Shown in pieces: positions 1-9,425 of a stretch of DNA of 64,000 nucleotides; position 1 is the stretch's first letter; every line of letters starts with the position of its first letter. Location: NCBI RefSeq assembly GCF_003201815.1, contig NZ_QJKB01000005.1, positions 1-64,000 on the forward strand, written 5' to 3'. This DNA is from Undibacterium pigrum (lineage in GTDB: Bacteria; Pseudomonadota; Gammaproteobacteria; Burkholderiales; Burkholderiaceae_D). Both the position numbers and the translations under genes were made by a program. The notes below the pieces were generated by a model. The model did no database searches and was not told where the DNA came from. It was given only the letters and a program-made list of their open reading frames with translations.

Positions 1-93
1 AACCCGATCGCGATGGAAGAAGGCTTGCGCTTCGCTATCCGTGAAGGTGGCCGTACAGTCGGTGCTGGCGTTGTTGCTAAAATCATCGAGTAA
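1..93 (+). CDS. tuf: Elongation factor Tu, C-terminal end (partial)
   Basis: The window opens inside a reading frame whose last 30 residues include [18 protein letters not shown] and end KIIE before TAA. This is the C-terminal beta-barrel end of EF-Tu, the GTPase that delivers aminoacyl-tRNA to the ribosome. A tuf copy directly before rpsJ is the usual end of the str cluster in betaproteobacteria. Most of the gene lies outside the window. The tail is diagnostic, so the identity is firm. Confidence 0.95.
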   Translation, partial: NPIAMEEGLRFAIREGGRTVGAGVVAKIIE

Positions 94-112
94 TATCTGC
101 TGTAATTTGTAG

Positions 113-126
113 TATACTAGTTGGCT
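113..126 (+). promoter_or_regulatory. Candidate rpsJ promoter (-10 and start region)
   Basis: A TATACT hexamer at 113-118 is followed after four bases by GGCT at 123-126, the same arrangement as at the rplC, rplN and rpsD promoters. No good -35 hexamer is visible at the right distance, so the call rests on the -10 box, the position between tuf and rpsJ, and the similarity to the other three sites. Confidence 0.45.
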
Positions 127-162
127 GTCGTATTGAATTTAATGCGGCAGCCAATTTAGTTT
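121..162 (+). terminator. Hairpin between tuf and rpsJ (tuf terminator or 5' leader hairpin)
   Basis: TTGGCTGTCG at 121-130 pairs with CGGCAGCCAA at 145-154 (10 bp with one G-U, 14-base loop), followed by the T-rich stretch TTTAGTTTT. It could end tuf transcripts. If the candidate promoter at 113-118 is real, the same hairpin would form the very 5' end of the rpsJ mRNA. A similar hairpin lies in the rplN leader. Confidence 0.55.
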
Positions 163-225
163 TCGCTCTTTATTAAATATGCCGGCGGCTCTGCCGTACC
201 TGGCTCGCTCTTTATAGGAATGAAC

Positions 226-543
226 ATGTCCACACAAAATCAAAAAATCCGTATCCGTCTGAAGGCTTTCGATTACAAACTGATCGATCAGTCCGCTCTG
301 GAAATCGTAGAAACAGCCAAGCGCACTGGCGCTGTTGTTAAAGGCCCAGTTCCTTTGCCTACACGTATCCAGCGTTTCGACGTACTGCGTTCCCCGCACG
401 TGAACAAAACTTCCCGTGATCAATTTGAAATCCGTACTCACCAGCGTTTGATGGACATCGTTGACCCAACTGACAAAACAGTTGACGCGTTGATGAAACT
501 CGATCTGCCAGCTGGCGTTGACGTAGAAATCAAACTGCAATAA
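226..543 (+). CDS. rpsJ: 30S ribosomal protein S10
   Basis: Encodes 105 residues starting [20 protein letters not shown]10 is a 30S head protein and, as NusE, also part of transcription antitermination complexes. The ATG at 226 is preferred over the in-frame ATG at 220 because AGGA at 216-219 abuts the earlier codon but sits six bases before the later one, and family members start with the MS/T-Q-IRIRLK pattern. It is followed by a 224-base gap with its own promoter, so rpsJ may be partly uncoupled from the rest of the S10 genes. Confidence 0.97.
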   Translation: MSTQNQKIRIRLKAFDYKLIDQSALEIVETAKRTGAVVKGPVPLPTRIQRFDVLRSPHVNKTSRDQFEIRTHQRLMDIVDPTDKTVDALMKLDLPAGVDVEIKLQ

Positions 544-642
544 TTCTTATTGATTTGAAAATACTGATGCAAATTAGTATTTTCAGAAAAATACTGAAAA
601 TTCGACATACCACAATTTTTCGAAAATTCAAATAAATTAGTC

Positions 643-679
643 TTGTAAATAAAAAATTTGCGGGCTATAATCGAAGGCT
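643..679 (+). promoter_or_regulatory. Promoter for rplC and the S10 genes
   Basis: TTGTAA at 643-648 and a perfect TATAAT at 666-671 are separated by 17 bases, as in a strong sigma-70 promoter. GGCT follows after four bases (676-679), giving a G/C-rich start region of the kind linked to growth-rate and stringent control. The site lies inside the S10 cluster, between rpsJ and rplC. Confidence 0.8.
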
Positions 680-687
680 TAGATGTA

Positions 688-753
688 GGTCAGCTCCGGC
701 TGGCCTATTCGTTTAAGTTTTTTAAACATCAGCCTCACCCAATCGTAGGTGAG
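688..753 (+). promoter_or_regulatory. rplC leader hairpins, possible ribosomal-protein control site
   Basis: The first hairpin pairs GGTCAGC (688-694) with GCTGGCC (699-705) around a UCCG loop closed by C-G, a very stable UNCG-type tetraloop. A T-rich run follows at 708-721. A second hairpin pairs CTCACC (734-739) with GGTGAG (748-753), just before the GGAG ribosome-binding site at 757-760. In E. coli the S10 leader is the L4 repression site and lies before rpsJ. Here the structured leader lies before rplC-rplD. Control by L4 is inference. Confidence 0.5.
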
Positions 754-767
754 AATGGAGAAAACAA

Positions 768-1424
768 ATGAGCTTGGGCCTAGTTGGTCGCAAGGTTGGT
801 ATGATGCGCATCTTTACAGATGATGGGGATTCGATTCCTGTTACTGTTTTGGACGTATCCAACAACCGCGTGACGCAAGTCAAAACTCCTGAAACAGACG
901 GTTACTCCGCTGTTCAGGTAACTTTCGGTCAGCGCCGTGCATCCCGCGTAACAAAAGCGGCTGCCGGTCACCTCGCAAAAGCAGGTGTTGAAGCTGGTAC
1001 TGTATTAAAAGAATTCCGTATTGATGCTGCTAAAGCTGCTGAACTGAAAGCAGGCGATGTTGTGCCTGTTGGTATGTTCGAAGCTGGTCAAAAAGTAGAC
1101 GTGCAAGGCGTAACGATTGGTAAAGGCTATGCCGGTACTATCAAACGTCACCATTTCTCTTCTGGTCGTGCAACTCACGGTAACTCCCGTTCGCATAATG
1201 TACCTGGTTCTATCGGTATGGCGCAGGATCCAGGTCGTGTATTCCCTGGTAAGCGCATGACTGGTCATCTGGGTGATGCAACTCGCACTGTGCAAAATCT
1301 GGAAATCGCTCGCGTAGATGCAGAGCGTCAGTTGTTGCTGGTGAAGGGTGCCGTGCCGGGTGCAAAAAATGGTCAGGTGATTGTATCTCCTGCTGTTAAA
1401 GTTAAAGCCAAGAAGGGAGCCTAA
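768..1424 (+). CDS. rplC: 50S ribosomal protein L3
   Basis: Encodes 218 residues beginning [20 protein letters not shown], the conserved L3 start, with the internal SHGNSRSH-like and [18 protein letters not shown] segments that reach towards the peptidyl-transferase centre. L3 is one of the first 50S assembly proteins. It is the first gene behind the promoter at 643-671, with GGAG seven bases before the ATG, and is followed after three bases by rplD. Confidence 0.97.
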   Translation: MSLGLVGRKVGMMRIFTDDGDSIPVTVLDVSNNRVTQVKTPETDGYSAVQVTFGQRRASRVTKAAAGHLAKAGVEAGTVLKEFRIDAAKAAELKAGDVVPVGMFEAGQKVDVQGVTIGKGYAGTIKRHHFSSGRATHGNSRSHNVPGSIGMAQDPGRVFPGKRMTGHLGDATRTVQNLEIARVDAERQLLLVKGAVPGAKNGQVIVSPAVKVKAKKGA

Positions 1425-1427
1425 TCC

Positions 1428-2051
1428 ATGGAACTGAAGCTCCTAAACGAACAAGGTCAAGCAGCGTCGAACGTAGTCGCTCCTGATACTATCTTTGGTC
1501 GTGACTACAATGAAGCCTTGATCCATCAAGTCGTCGTTGCATTCCAAGCCAATGCTCGTAGCGGTAATCGCAAACAAAAAGATCGTGAAGAAGTCCATCA
1601 CACAACCAAGAAGCCTTGGCGTCAAAAAGGTACTGGTCGTGCACGTGCTGGTATGTCTTCTTCTCCATTGTGGCGTGGCGGTGGTCGTATATTCCCGAAC
1701 ACACCTGATGAGAATTTCTCTCACAAAGTTAACAAAAAGATGTATCGCGCAGGTATCTGCTCGATTCTGTCTCAGTTGGCTCGTGAAGGTCGTTTGAATG
1801 TGGTTGACGATGTTACTGTTGACGCACCTAAGACAAAACTGTTGTCCGACAAACTGAAAGCAATGGGTTGCCTGGATTCCGTCCTGATCATCACTGACGA
1901 ATTCAACGAAAACCTGATGTTGGCAGCGCGTAACCTGGTAAACGTTTTGGTTGTTGAGCCACGTTATGCTGATCCAGTTTCTTTGGTGTTCTACAAGAAA
2001 GTGTTGATCACTAAGCCAGCACTGGCAAAGATTGAGGAGATGCTGGCATGA
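1428..2051 (+). CDS. rplD: 50S ribosomal protein L4
   Basis: Encodes 207 residues with the L4 signature [14 protein letters not shown] and the extended loop that lines the exit tunnel. In E. coli L4 also represses its own operon through the mRNA leader, which makes the hairpins before rplC worth noting. The stop overlaps the rplW start as ATGA (2048-2051), which suggests translational coupling. Confidence 0.97.
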   Translation: MELKLLNEQGQAASNVVAPDTIFGRDYNEALIHQVVVAFQANARSGNRKQKDREEVHHTTKKPWRQKGTGRARAGMSSSPLWRGGGRIFPNTPDENFSHKVNKKMYRAGICSILSQLAREGRLNVVDDVTVDAPKTKLLSDKLKAMGCLDSVLIITDEFNENLMLAARNLVNVLVVEPRYADPVSLVFYKKVLITKPALAKIEEMLA

Positions 2052-2362
2052 GCGCACAAGTCAAAATTAGCGAAGAACGCCTGATGAAGGTGTTGCTGGC
2101 TCCTGTTATTTCTGAAAAAGCAACTATGGTTGCTGAAAAGAATGAGCAAGTGGTTTTCCTGGTTATGCCAGATGCAACCAAGCCAGAAATCAAAGCTGCC
2201 GTCGAATTGCTGTTCAAAGTACAAGTTGAATCCGTACAAGTAGCGAATCGTCAAGGTAAACAAAAACGTACCGGTAAATTTAATGGCCGCCGCAATCATA
2301 CAAGACGCGCTTTTGTATGCTTGAAGCCAGGTCAGGAAATTAACTTCACTGAGGGGGCATAA
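2048..2362 (+). CDS. rplW: 50S ribosomal protein L23
   Basis: Encodes 104 residues with the L23 motifs [16 protein letters not shown] near the start and a [16 protein letters not shown] loop. L23 sits at the tunnel exit and docks trigger factor and SRP. The start codon overlaps the rplD stop by four bases, and rplB begins two bases after its stop. Confidence 0.97.
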   Translation: MSAQVKISEERLMKVLLAPVISEKATMVAEKNEQVVFLVMPDATKPEIKAAVELLFKVQVESVQVANRQGKQKRTGKFNGRRNHTRRAFVCLKPGQEINFTEGA

Positions 2363-2364
2363 GC

Positions 2365-3192
2365 ATGGCACTCGTTAAGATGAAGCCAACCTCACCAGGT
2401 CGTCGTGGTATGGTGAAGGTAGTGACAGAAGGCCTGTACAAAGGTCGTCCGTTCGCTGCTTTGTTGGAAAAGAAATCAAAAACTGCTGGCCGTAATAACA
2501 ACGGTCACATCACTACCCGTCATATCGGTGGTGGTCACAAGCAGCATTATCGTCTGGTTGACTTCAAACGCACCAAAGATGGTATCCCTGCAAAAGTAGA
2601 ACGTATTGAATACGATCCTAACCGTACAGCACACATTGCTTTGTTGTGCTACGCGGATGGTGAACGTGCATACATCATTGCCCCTAAAGGCATGGCTGCT
2701 GGTGATCAGGTCATGAACGGCTCTCAAGCGCCGATCAAATCTGGTAACTGCTTGCCTATCCGTAATATCCCGGTCGGTACAACTATGCATTGCGTAGAAA
2801 TGCTGCCAGGTAAAGGTGCTCAGATTGCACGTACAGCTGGTGCTGGCGTTGTCCTGATGGCACGCGAAGGTACTTACGCTCAGGTTCGTCTGCGCTCCGG
2901 TGAAGTTCGTCGTATTCATATCGAATGCCGCGCGACTATCGGTGAAGTAGGCAACGGTGAGCATAACCTGCGCAAAATCGGTAAAGCTGGTGCAATGCGT
3001 TGGCGCGGTGTTCGTCCTACCGTTCGCGGTGTGGTCATGAACCCGGTCGATCACCCGCACGGTGGTGGTGAAGGTAAAACTGCAGCCGGCCGTCACCCAG
3101 TATCACCATGGGGTCAGCAAACCAAGGGTAAGAAGACTCGTCGCAACAAGCGCACTACTTCGATGATCGTCTCACGCCGTGGCAAGAAATAA
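2365..3192 (+). CDS. rplB: 50S ribosomal protein L2
   Basis: Encodes 275 residues with the highly conserved [15 protein letters not shown] segment near the C-terminus, which includes the His implicated in peptidyl-transfer function. L2 is needed for joining the subunits. Length matches the family, and the gene sits in the standard place between rplW and rpsS. Confidence 0.98.
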   Translation: MALVKMKPTSPGRRGMVKVVTEGLYKGRPFAALLEKKSKTAGRNNNGHITTRHIGGGHKQHYRLVDFKRTKDGIPAKVERIEYDPNRTAHIALLCYADGERAYIIAPKGMAAGDQVMNGSQAPIKSGNCLPIRNIPVGTTMHCVEMLPGKGAQIARTAGAGVVLMAREGTYAQVRLRSGEVRRIHIECRATIGEVGNGEHNLRKIGKAGAMRWRGVRPTVRGVVMNPVDHPHGGGEGKTAAGRHPVSPWGQQTKGKKTRRNKRTTSMIVSRRGKK

Positions 3193-3202
3193 GGGATAAA
3201 AC

Positions 3203-3478
3203 ATGACACGTTCATTGAAAAAAGGGCCGTTTTGCGACGCCCACCTGGTGAAGAAAGTCGAAACCGCGCAAGCGACTAAAGACAAAAAACCAATCAAGAC
3301 TTGGTCCCGTCGTTCGACAATTATGCCGGACTTCATCGGTTTGACCATTGCGGTTCATAACGGTAAGCAACACGTACCAGTTTATGTTTCCGAAAACATG
3401 GTTGGTCACAAGCTCGGCGAATTCGCGCTGACCCGTACGTTCAAGGGTCACGCTGCCGATAAAAAGGCTAAGAGATAA
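3203..3478 (+). CDS. rpsS: 30S ribosomal protein S19
   Basis: Encodes 91 residues starting [19 protein letters not shown], with the family's [25 protein letters not shown] core. S19 lies in the 30S head next to S13 and contacts the A-site finger. Length and position between rplB and rplV are standard. Confidence 0.97.
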   Translation: MTRSLKKGPFCDAHLVKKVETAQATKDKKPIKTWSRRSTIMPDFIGLTIAVHNGKQHVPVYVSENMVGHKLGEFALTRTFKGHAADKKAKR

Positions 3479-3484
3479 GGACCG

Positions 3485-3817
3485 ATGATGGAAACTAAAG
3501 CAAATTTGCGCGGTGTGCGTCTGTCTGAGCAAAAAGGTCGCCTGGTGGCTGACCTGATTCGCGGTAAAAAAGTAGATCAGGCATTGAATATCCTGGCATT
3601 CAGCCCTAAAAAAGGTGCTGCGATCATCAAGAAAGTGTTGGAGTCTGCAATTGCAAACGCCGAGCACAATGATGGCGCGGATATCGACGAGCTGAAAGTA
3701 AAGACTATCTATGTCGAAAAAGGTGCGATTCTGAAGCGCTTCACAGCACGCGCTAAGGGTCGTGGTGATCGTATCTCTAAACAATCCTGTCACATTTATG
3801 TGACCGTTGGTAACTAA
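3485..3817 (+). CDS. rplV: 50S ribosomal protein L22
   Basis: Encodes 110 residues, [19 protein letters not shown]..., with the C-terminal beta-hairpin ([12 protein letters not shown]) that projects into the exit tunnel, where macrolide-resistance changes map. Two consecutive ATGs are present at 3485 and 3488. The first is kept because related L22 proteins also begin with two Met residues. Confidence 0.96.
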   Translation: MMETKANLRGVRLSEQKGRLVADLIRGKKVDQALNILAFSPKKGAAIIKKVLESAIANAEHNDGADIDELKVKTIYVEKGAILKRFTARAKGRGDRISKQSCHIYVTVGN

Positions 3818-3826
3818 GGAGTCACG

Positions 3827-4660
3827 ATGGGACAGAAGATACATCCAACCGGTTTTCGTTTGGCAGTAACACGTAACTGGTCTTCTCGTTGGTATGCTGG
3901 CAATGGTAACTTTGCCACTATGCTCATCGAAGATCTGAAGGTACGTGAATACCTGAAGAAGAAACTGAAAAACGCGTCTGTAGGCCGCATCGTTATTGAG
4001 CGTCCTGCTAAAAACGCACGCATCACGATATACAGCTCCCGTCCAGGCGTTGTGATCGGTAAAAAAGGCGAAGACATTGAAGTATTGAAAGCCGACTTGT
4101 CGAAATTGATGGGCGTGCCAGTGCACGTCAACATCGAAGAAATTCGCAAGCCAGAAATCGATGCTCAACTGATCGCTGATTCTATCGCTCAGCAACTGGA
4201 AAAACGCATCATGTTCCGCCGCGCGATGAAACGTGCGATGCAAAATGCAATGCGTTTGGGCGCTCAGGGTATCAAGATCATGTCTGGTGGTCGTTTGAAC
4301 GGTATCGAGATCGCACGTAAAGAATGGTATCGCGAAGGCCGTGTGCCTCTGCATACTCTGCGTGCTGACATCGACTACGGCTTTGGCGAAGCATCCACAA
4401 CTTACGGCATTATTGGCGTAAAAGTATGGGTCTACAAAGGCGATCGTTTGGCAAATGGCGATGCGCCTGTTATCGAATCGACACCGGAAGACGACAAAAA
4501 ACGTCGCGGTCCACGTCGTGATGATGGCAAGCCAAATAGCCGTCCACGCGCCAAGCGTCCAGAAGGACAAACACCGACGACCGGCGCAGCAGCCCCGGCA
4601 GCCAAGCGCGTACGCGCAAAAGCTGACGCTGCAGCACCGGCTGAGAAAGCAGGAGAATAA
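3827..4660 (+). CDS. rpsC: 30S ribosomal protein S3
   Basis: Encodes 277 residues starting [17 protein letters not shown] domain is visible around [11 protein letters not shown] (about residues 67-77), followed by the S3 C-terminal domain ending near VWVYKGD. S3 lines the mRNA entry tunnel. The protein is about 44 residues longer than the E. coli homologue because of a Pro/Arg/Lys/Ala-rich tail (about residues 215-277), which looks disordered and is a common betaproteobacterial extension. Confidence 0.97.
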   Translation: MGQKIHPTGFRLAVTRNWSSRWYAGNGNFATMLIEDLKVREYLKKKLKNASVGRIVIERPAKNARITIYSSRPGVVIGKKGEDIEVLKADLSKLMGVPVHVNIEEIRKPEIDAQLIADSIAQQLEKRIMFRRAMKRAMQNAMRLGAQGIKIMSGGRLNGIEIARKEWYREGRVPLHTLRADIDYGFGEASTTYGIIGVKVWVYKGDRLANGDAPVIESTPEDDKKRRGPRRDDGKPNSRPRAKRPEGQTPTTGAAAPAAKRVRAKADAAAPAEKAGE

Positions 4661-4662
4661 TC

Positions 4663-5082
4663 ATGCTGCAACCAGCACGCAGAAAATATCGTAAGGAACA
4701 GAAAGGCCGTAACAAGGGTATCTCGCATACTCGTGGTACAGCAGTTTCCTTCGGTGAGTTTGGCTTGAAGGCAGTTGGTCGTGGTCGTATCACAGCGCGT
4801 CAGATTGAAGCAGCGCGTCGTGCAATGACTCGTCACATTAAACGCGGTGGCCGTATCTGGATCCGCATTTTCCCGGACAAGCCAATTTCCCAGAAACCAG
4901 CGGAAGTCCGTATGGGTAATGGTAAAGGTAATCCAGAGTACTACGTTGCCGAGATTCAACCAGGCAAAATGTTGTACGAAATGGATGGTGTCGATGAGAC
5001 GCTGGCACGCGAAGCGTTCCGCTTGGCTGCAGCTAAATTGCCGCTGTTGACAACGTTCGTCGTCCGTCAAGTCGGCCAATAA
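4663..5082 (+). CDS. rplP: 50S ribosomal protein L16
   Basis: Encodes 139 residues beginning [20 protein letters not shown]16 is a late-assembling protein near the A-site tRNA and peptidyl-transferase centre. The conserved [22 protein letters not shown] region is intact. The gene starts two bases after rpsC ends. Confidence 0.97.
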   Translation: MLQPARRKYRKEQKGRNKGISHTRGTAVSFGEFGLKAVGRGRITARQIEAARRAMTRHIKRGGRIWIRIFPDKPISQKPAEVRMGNGKGNPEYYVAEIQPGKMLYEMDGVDETLAREAFRLAAAKLPLLTTFVVRQVGQ

Positions 5083-5094
5083 TAGGAGTTGTAA

Positions 5095-5286
5095 ATGAAA
5101 GTATCTGAACTCCAAGGTAAGGATCAGGCGGCTTTGACCAAAGAACTGAATGAATTGTTGAAGGCACAATTCAGCCTGCGTATGCAAATCGCTACGCAAC
5201 AGCTGACTAACACTTCTCAATTGAAGAAAGTTCGTCGTGACATCGCACGTGTGAAAACCGTCATGAACCAGAAGGATGCCAAATAA
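5095..5286 (+). CDS. rpmC: 50S ribosomal protein L29
   Basis: Encodes 63 residues, [23 protein letters not shown]..., ending in the conserved [14 protein letters not shown] helix. L29 is a two-helix protein beside L23 at the tunnel exit. The TAA stop overlaps the rpsQ start as TAATG. Confidence 0.96.
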   Translation: MKVSELQGKDQAALTKELNELLKAQFSLRMQIATQQLTNTSQLKKVRRDIARVKTVMNQKDAK

Positions 5287-5558
5287 TGAACGATCAAGTT
5301 AAAGTCGCACTGAAGCGCACATTGATTGGCAAGGTTGTTTCCGACAAGATGGACAAAACCGTAACAGTGGTTGTTGAACGTCACGTTAAGCATCCTTTGT
5401 ACGGCAAGATCATCGTCCGTAGTGCTAAGTACCACGCACACGATGAAGCGAACCAGGCAAAGGCCGGCGACACCGTTGAAATTCAAGAAGGTCGTCCTAT
5501 CTCCAAGACTAAAGCTTGGACAGTGACACGTGTGGTTCAAGTCGCACAAGTAGTATAA
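5286..5558 (+). CDS. rpsQ: 30S ribosomal protein S17
   Basis: Encodes 90 residues with an OB-fold core: [21 protein letters not shown] near the start and [15 protein letters not shown] at the end. S17 is a primary binder of 16S rRNA. It is the last gene of the S10 group. The following 239 bases have no gene but hold the promoter and leader of the spc group. Confidence 0.97.
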   Translation: MNDQVKVALKRTLIGKVVSDKMDKTVTVVVERHVKHPLYGKIIVRSAKYHAHDEANQAKAGDTVEIQEGRPISKTKAWTVTRVVQVAQVV

Positions 5559-5563
5559 ATTTA

Positions 5564-5600
5564 TTGCACAAAAAGTTTTTTGGTGTAATAATGATGGGCT
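5564..5600 (+). promoter_or_regulatory. Promoter of the spc group (rplN)
   Basis: TTGCAC at 5564-5569 and AATAAT at 5587-5592 are separated by 17 bases. After four more bases comes GGCT at 5597-5600, as at the other ribosomal-protein promoters here. The site sits directly after rpsQ and would give rplN a leader of about 200 bases. Confidence 0.7.
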
Positions 5601-5629
5601 GTCATTTGCAAAGTATGCGAGTGGCAGCC
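5597..5629 (+). promoter_or_regulatory. 5' leader hairpin of rplN mRNA
   Basis: GGCTGTCA at 5597-5604 pairs with TGGCAGCC at 5622-5629 (8 bp, one G-U, 17-base loop). It would lie at the extreme 5' end of a transcript from the adjacent promoter. The stem sequence closely matches the one before rpsJ (121-154). The remaining leader to 5797 shows no other clear structure by eye. Confidence 0.5.
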
Positions 5630-5797
5630 TAAATGTCTTTCATAACGCCCTCTTGTTGTGAAAGTGGTTAAAAAATCGTCCACCTAATCAGTTGGCTCGT
5701 GCATTGTAGGTTATGTAGGGGTTAGCTGGCGGGACCAAGACTGACTACAAATTTGCATTGTGCAAGTTGTGTGGATTAAGTTGGGAAAGAGAACATT

Positions 5798-6166
5798 ATG
5801 ATTCAAACAGAAAGCCGGCTGGAAGTGGCTGACAATACTGGTGCGCGCGAAGTTCTGTGCATTAAAGTGTTGGGCGGTTCCAAGCGTCGTTATGCGGGTA
5901 TTGGTGACGTAATTAAAGTCACTGTTAAGTCTGCTGCTCCGCGCGGTCGTGTAAAAAAAGGTGAAATTTACAACGCCGTTGTCGTGAGGACAGCTAAGGG
6001 TGTTCGTCGTCAAGATGGCTCGTTGGTCAAATTTGATGGCAATGCTGCAGTATTGTTGAATGCAAAACTTGAGCCTATCGGTACTCGTATTTTCGGCCCA
6101 GTAACACGCGAACTGCGTACTGAGCGCTTCATGAAAATCGTGTCTTTGGCTCCAGAAGTGCTGTAA
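5798..6166 (+). CDS. rplN: 50S ribosomal protein L14
   Basis: Encodes 122 residues starting [27 protein letters not shown], the conserved L14 N-terminus. L14 forms an intersubunit bridge and is the target of the silencing factor RsfS. Length is standard. It is the first gene of the spc group, behind its own promoter at 5564-5592. Confidence 0.97.
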   Translation: MIQTESRLEVADNTGAREVLCIKVLGGSKRRYAGIGDVIKVTVKSAAPRGRVKKGEIYNAVVVRTAKGVRRQDGSLVKFDGNAAVLLNAKLEPIGTRIFGPVTRELRTERFMKIVSLAPEVL

Positions 6167-6175
6167 GGGGTCGTG

Positions 6176-6490
6176 ATGAATAAAATTCGTAAAAACGACG
6201 AAGTCATCGTCTTGACGGGTAAAGACAAAGGTAAACGCGGTCAGGTGCAAGTTTGCATCGATAGCGATTACGTTGTTGTTGCAGGTATTAACGTCGCTAA
6301 AAAAGCTGTTAAGCCTAACCCAATGACTGGCGCAGTAGGTGGCATCGTGGATAAAGTGATGCCGATTCATGTGTCGAATGTTGCATTGTTTAATGCAGCG
6401 TCTGGCAAAGCAGACCGTGTAGGCTTCAAGGTAGTGGATGGCAAGAAAGTCCGTATCTACAAGTCGACTGGCGAAGTTGTGAAGGCATAA
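6176..6490 (+). CDS. rplX: 50S ribosomal protein L24
   Basis: Encodes 104 residues starting [24 protein letters not shown], the KOW motif typical of L24, an assembly-initiator protein. The ATG at 6176 is chosen over the in-frame GTG at 6173 because AAGGGG (6165-6170) is better spaced from it and family members start close to this point. Confidence 0.96.
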   Translation: MNKIRKNDEVIVLTGKDKGKRGQVQVCIDSDYVVVAGINVAKKAVKPNPMTGAVGGIVDKVMPIHVSNVALFNAASGKADRVGFKVVDGKKVRIYKSTGEVVKA

Positions 6491-6494
6491 CATC

Positions 6495-7034
6495 ATGGCC
6501 CGTCTACAAGCAATATATAAAGATAAAATCGTTGGTGAACTGACTGAAAAGTACGCGTACAAATCAGTTATGGAAGTTCCACGCATCTTGAAAATCACCC
6601 TGAACATGGGTTTGTCTGAAGCAATTGCAGACAAAAAGATTATTGAGCATGCAGTTGGTGACCTCACCAAGATTGCTGGTCAAAAACCAGTAGTTACCAA
6701 AGCTCGCAAAGCGATCGCTGGTTTTAAAATCCGTGAAGGTTATCCAATTGGTTGTATGGTAACTTTGCGTGGCGCTCAGATGTATGAATTCCTGGACCGT
6801 TTCATCACAGTGGCTCTGCCACGTGTACGTGACTTCCGTGGCGTTTCTGGTCGTGCGTTTGATGGTCGTGGTAACTACAATATCGGTGTCAAGGAACAGA
6901 TCATTTTCCCTGAAATCGAATACGACAAGATCGACGCGTTGCGTGGTATGAATATCAGTATCACGACAACAGCAAAGACCGACGACGAAGCGAAAGCACT
7001 CCTCGCCGCATTTAAATTTCCGTTCAGAAACTGA
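6495..7034 (+). CDS. rplE: 50S ribosomal protein L5
   Basis: Encodes 179 residues, [20 protein letters not shown]..., with conserved [10 protein letters not shown] and [12 protein letters not shown] segments. L5 binds 5S rRNA and contacts the P-site tRNA elbow. Standard length and place between rplX and rpsN. Confidence 0.97.
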   Translation: MARLQAIYKDKIVGELTEKYAYKSVMEVPRILKITLNMGLSEAIADKKIIEHAVGDLTKIAGQKPVVTKARKAIAGFKIREGYPIGCMVTLRGAQMYEFLDRFITVALPRVRDFRGVSGRAFDGRGNYNIGVKEQIIFPEIEYDKIDALRGMNISITTTAKTDDEAKALLAAFKFPFRN

Positions 7035-7041
7035 GGTCGCC

Positions 7042-7347
7042 ATGGCAAAACTGGCACTGATTAATCGTGAGCAAAAGCGTGCAGACCTGGTGAAGAAATT
7101 CGCTGGTAAGCGTGCCGAATTGAAGGCCATCATTGATGACCAATCAAAGACTGAAGAAGAGCAGTACGCTGCCCGTCTGAAGTTGCAGGCATTGCCACGT
7201 AACTCCAATCCGACTCGTCAGCGTAACCGCTGCGCTTTGACAGGTCGCCCACGTGGAACATTCCGTAAATTCGGTTTGGGCCGTATTAAACTCCGTGAAG
7301 TCGCCATGCGTGGTGAAATCCCGGGTATGACTAAAGCCAGCTGGTAA
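7042..7347 (+). CDS. rpsN: 30S ribosomal protein S14 (zinc-free form)
   Basis: Encodes 101 residues starting [16 protein letters not shown], ending in the conserved [25 protein letters not shown] tail. Only one Cys (in [11 protein letters not shown]) is present, so this is the long form without the CxxC zinc ribbon. S14 sits in the 30S head. Confidence 0.96.
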   Translation: MAKLALINREQKRADLVKKFAGKRAELKAIIDDQSKTEEEQYAARLKLQALPRNSNPTRQRNRCALTGRPRGTFRKFGLGRIKLREVAMRGEIPGMTKASW

Positions 7348-7361
7348 TAGGAGAATAAGCA

Positions 7362-7757
7362 ATGAGTATGAGCGATCCTATCGCCGATATGCTGACCCGC
7401 ATCCGTAACGCACAAGTTGTTCAAAAGACTGTCGTCGCGATGCCGTCCTCCAAAGTAAAGATCGCAATTGCGAACGTACTTAAAGACGAAGGTTACATTG
7501 AAGATTTCGCAGTTTCTGAAACTGCAGGTAAGTCCGAATTAAAAATCGGCTTGAAATATTACGCAGGACGTCCTGTGATTGAACGCTTGGAACGTGTATC
7601 ACGTCCAGGTCTCCGTATTTACAAAGGTAAAGACGAGATCCCAAGTGTCATGAACGGTTTGGGAGTGGCGATCGTTTCCACACCACAAGGCGTCATGACT
7701 GACCGCAAAGCGCGCGCAACCGGTGTCGGTGGCGAAGTGATTTGCTACGTCGCCTAA
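7362..7757 (+). CDS. rpsH: 30S ribosomal protein S8
   Basis: Encodes 131 residues, [18 protein letters not shown]..., ending in [23 protein letters not shown]8 organises the 16S central domain and, in E. coli, represses the spc genes by binding the rplE mRNA. The ATG at 7362 is used because TAGGAG lies eight bases upstream. Confidence 0.97.
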   Translation: MSMSDPIADMLTRIRNAQVVQKTVVAMPSSKVKIAIANVLKDEGYIEDFAVSETAGKSELKIGLKYYAGRPVIERLERVSRPGLRIYKGKDEIPSVMNGLGVAIVSTPQGVMTDRKARATGVGGEVICYVA

Positions 7758-7767
7758 GGAGTGAAAG

Positions 7768-8301
7768 ATGTCTCGAGTAGGTAAGATGCCAATCGCTTTG
7801 CCGGCAGGTGCTGAAGTCACCATTTCGACAGAGCAGATTACAATTAAAGGCCCACAGGGCGTGTTGTCTCAAGCCTTGAACGGCCTGGTGACAGTTGCGA
7901 ACGACAATGGCACTTTGAGTTTTTCCCCAGCTAATGATGGTCGTGAAGCCAATGCGATGAGCGGTACCCTGCGTGCCCTGGTCAATAACATGGTTAACGG
8001 CGTCACTAAAGGTTTCGAAAAGAAACTGAATCTGGTCGGTGTTGGTTACAAAGCGCAAGCGCAAGGCGACAAATTGAATTTGTCTCTTGGTTTCTCGCAC
8101 CCGGTTGTTCACGCAATGCCAGCTGGCGTTACATGCGCAACACCAACTCCAACTGAAATCCTGATCAAAGGGATTGATAAGCAAAAAGTTGGTCAGGTTG
8201 CCGCTGAAGTTCGTGCATACCGCAGTCCAGAGCCTTATAAAGGCAAAGGCGTTCGCTATGCGGACGAAGTGGTTGTGATTAAAGAAACCAAGAAGAAGTA
8301 A
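7768..8301 (+). CDS. rplF: 50S ribosomal protein L6
   Basis: Encodes 177 residues starting [19 protein letters not shown], with two tandem L6 folds and the C-terminal [14 protein letters not shown] signature. L6 lies near the sarcin-ricin loop and the factor-binding site. Length is typical. Confidence 0.97.
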   Translation: MSRVGKMPIALPAGAEVTISTEQITIKGPQGVLSQALNGLVTVANDNGTLSFSPANDGREANAMSGTLRALVNNMVNGVTKGFEKKLNLVGVGYKAQAQGDKLNLSLGFSHPVVHAMPAGVTCATPTPTEILIKGIDKQKVGQVAAEVRAYRSPEPYKGKGVRYADEVVVIKETKKK

Positions 8302-8313
8302 TAGGGGTTGACG

Positions 8314-8676
8314 ATGGACAAGAAACAATCACGTCTGCGCCGCGCACGTCAAACCCGTGCCAAGATCGCAGAACTCAAAGTGAACCGCCTGGCCGTGCAT
8401 CGCACAAACCTGCACATCTATGCAAACATCATTGGCCCAGACGCCAAAGTGTTGGCATCGGCTTCTACCGTAGAGGCAGAAGTACGTGCAGAGTTGGCTG
8501 GCAAGTCTGGTGCAGGCGGCAACGCTGCTGCAGCGAGCTTGATCGGCAAACGTGTTGCAGAGAAGGCAATCAAAGCAGGGGTTACCGAAGTTGCGTTTGA
8601 CCGCTCCGGTTTCCGTTACCACGGTCGCGTCAAGGCGCTTGCAGAAGCAGCCCGTGAAGCTGGCTTGAAGTTCTAA
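8314..8676 (+). CDS. rplR: 50S ribosomal protein L18
   Basis: Encodes 120 residues starting [18 protein letters not shown], ending in the conserved [27 protein letters not shown]18 binds 5S rRNA. The ATG at 8314 is preferred to an in-frame TTG at 8308 because GGGG (8304-8307) is placed correctly for the ATG and overlaps poorly with the TTG. Confidence 0.96.
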   Translation: MDKKQSRLRRARQTRAKIAELKVNRLAVHRTNLHIYANIIGPDAKVLASASTVEAEVRAELAGKSGAGGNAAAASLIGKRVAEKAIKAGVTEVAFDRSGFRYHGRVKALAEAAREAGLKF

Positions 8677-8688
8677 GGAAAATTTGTC

Positions 8689-9207
8689 ATGGCAAAAATG
8701 CAAGCAAAAACAGCAGCCGACAAGCCGGATGATGGCATGCGCGAAAAAATGATCGCGATCAACCGCGTGACCAAAGTGGTCAAGGGTGGTCGTATCATGG
8801 GTTTCGCGGCGCTGACAGTCGTTGGTGACGGCGATGGCCGTATCGGTATGGGCAAAGGGAAATCGAAAGAAGTTCCTGTTGCTGTACAAAAAGCGATGGA
8901 AGAAGCACGTCGTAAGATGATCAAAGTGACTTTGAAGAACGGTACTCTGCAACACACCGTTACTGGCAAGCACGGCGCGTCTTCCGTCATGATTTCTCCA
9001 GCAAAAGAAGGTACTGGCGTTATCGCCGGTGGTCCAATGCGCGCGATTTTTGAAGTAATGGGTATTGTTAACGTCGTGGCGAAATCCAACGGCTCCACAA
9101 ATCCATACAACATGGTTCGTGCAACTTTGAATGGTTTGGCCAAGATGAGTACTCCATCTGAAATCGCTGCAAAGCGTGGCAAAACTGTTGAAGAAATTCT
9201 CGGTTAA
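8689..9207 (+). CDS. rpsE: 30S ribosomal protein S5
   Basis: Encodes 172 residues with the S5 double-stranded-RNA-binding-like domain ([18 protein letters not shown]...) and the conserved [22 protein letters not shown]5 helps maintain decoding accuracy and mRNA unwinding at the entry site. Standard length and neighbours. Confidence 0.97.
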   Translation: MAKMQAKTAADKPDDGMREKMIAINRVTKVVKGGRIMGFAALTVVGDGDGRIGMGKGKSKEVPVAVQKAMEEARRKMIKVTLKNGTLQHTVTGKHGASSVMISPAKEGTGVIAGGPMRAIFEVMGIVNVVAKSNGSTNPYNMVRATLNGLAKMSTPSEIAAKRGKTVEEILG

Positions 9208-9217
9208 GGAGCACCTC

Positions 9218-9397
9218 ATGTCTAAGACAGTAAAAGTGCAATTGGTTAAAGGTTTGATCGGCACACGCCAGGATCACCGTGCAACTGTACGTGGCCTGGG
9301 TCTGCGTCGTGTTAATTCAGTTTCCGAATTGGAAGACACGCCATCCGTACGTGGCATGATCAATAAAGTCTCGTATCTTGTGAAGGTTGTATCGTAA
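9218..9397 (+). CDS. rpmD: 50S ribosomal protein L30
   Basis: Encodes 59 residues starting [32 protein letters not shown]..., the whole L30 fold. The frame is open upstream to 9176 inside rpsE. The ATG at 9218 is the true start, as TAAGGAG precedes it by seven bases and the encoded N-terminus matches the family. Confidence 0.96.
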   Translation: MSKTVKVQLVKGLIGTRQDHRATVRGLGLRRVNSVSELEDTPSVRGMINKVSYLVKVVS

Positions 9398-9425
9398 GCC
9401 GTCAGGTTTGCGATCGGAGCAAATT

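Noticed and set aside
3212..4570. 452-codon open frame on the minus strand across rpsS, rplV and rpsC
   Set aside because: It lies wholly opposite three unquestionable ribosomal genes, has no family resemblance and reflects their codon bias.
5711..6670. 319-codon minus-strand frame across rplN, rplX and rplE
   Set aside because: Antisense to conserved ribosomal genes, with a composition rich in Thr, Cys and His typical of shadow frames.
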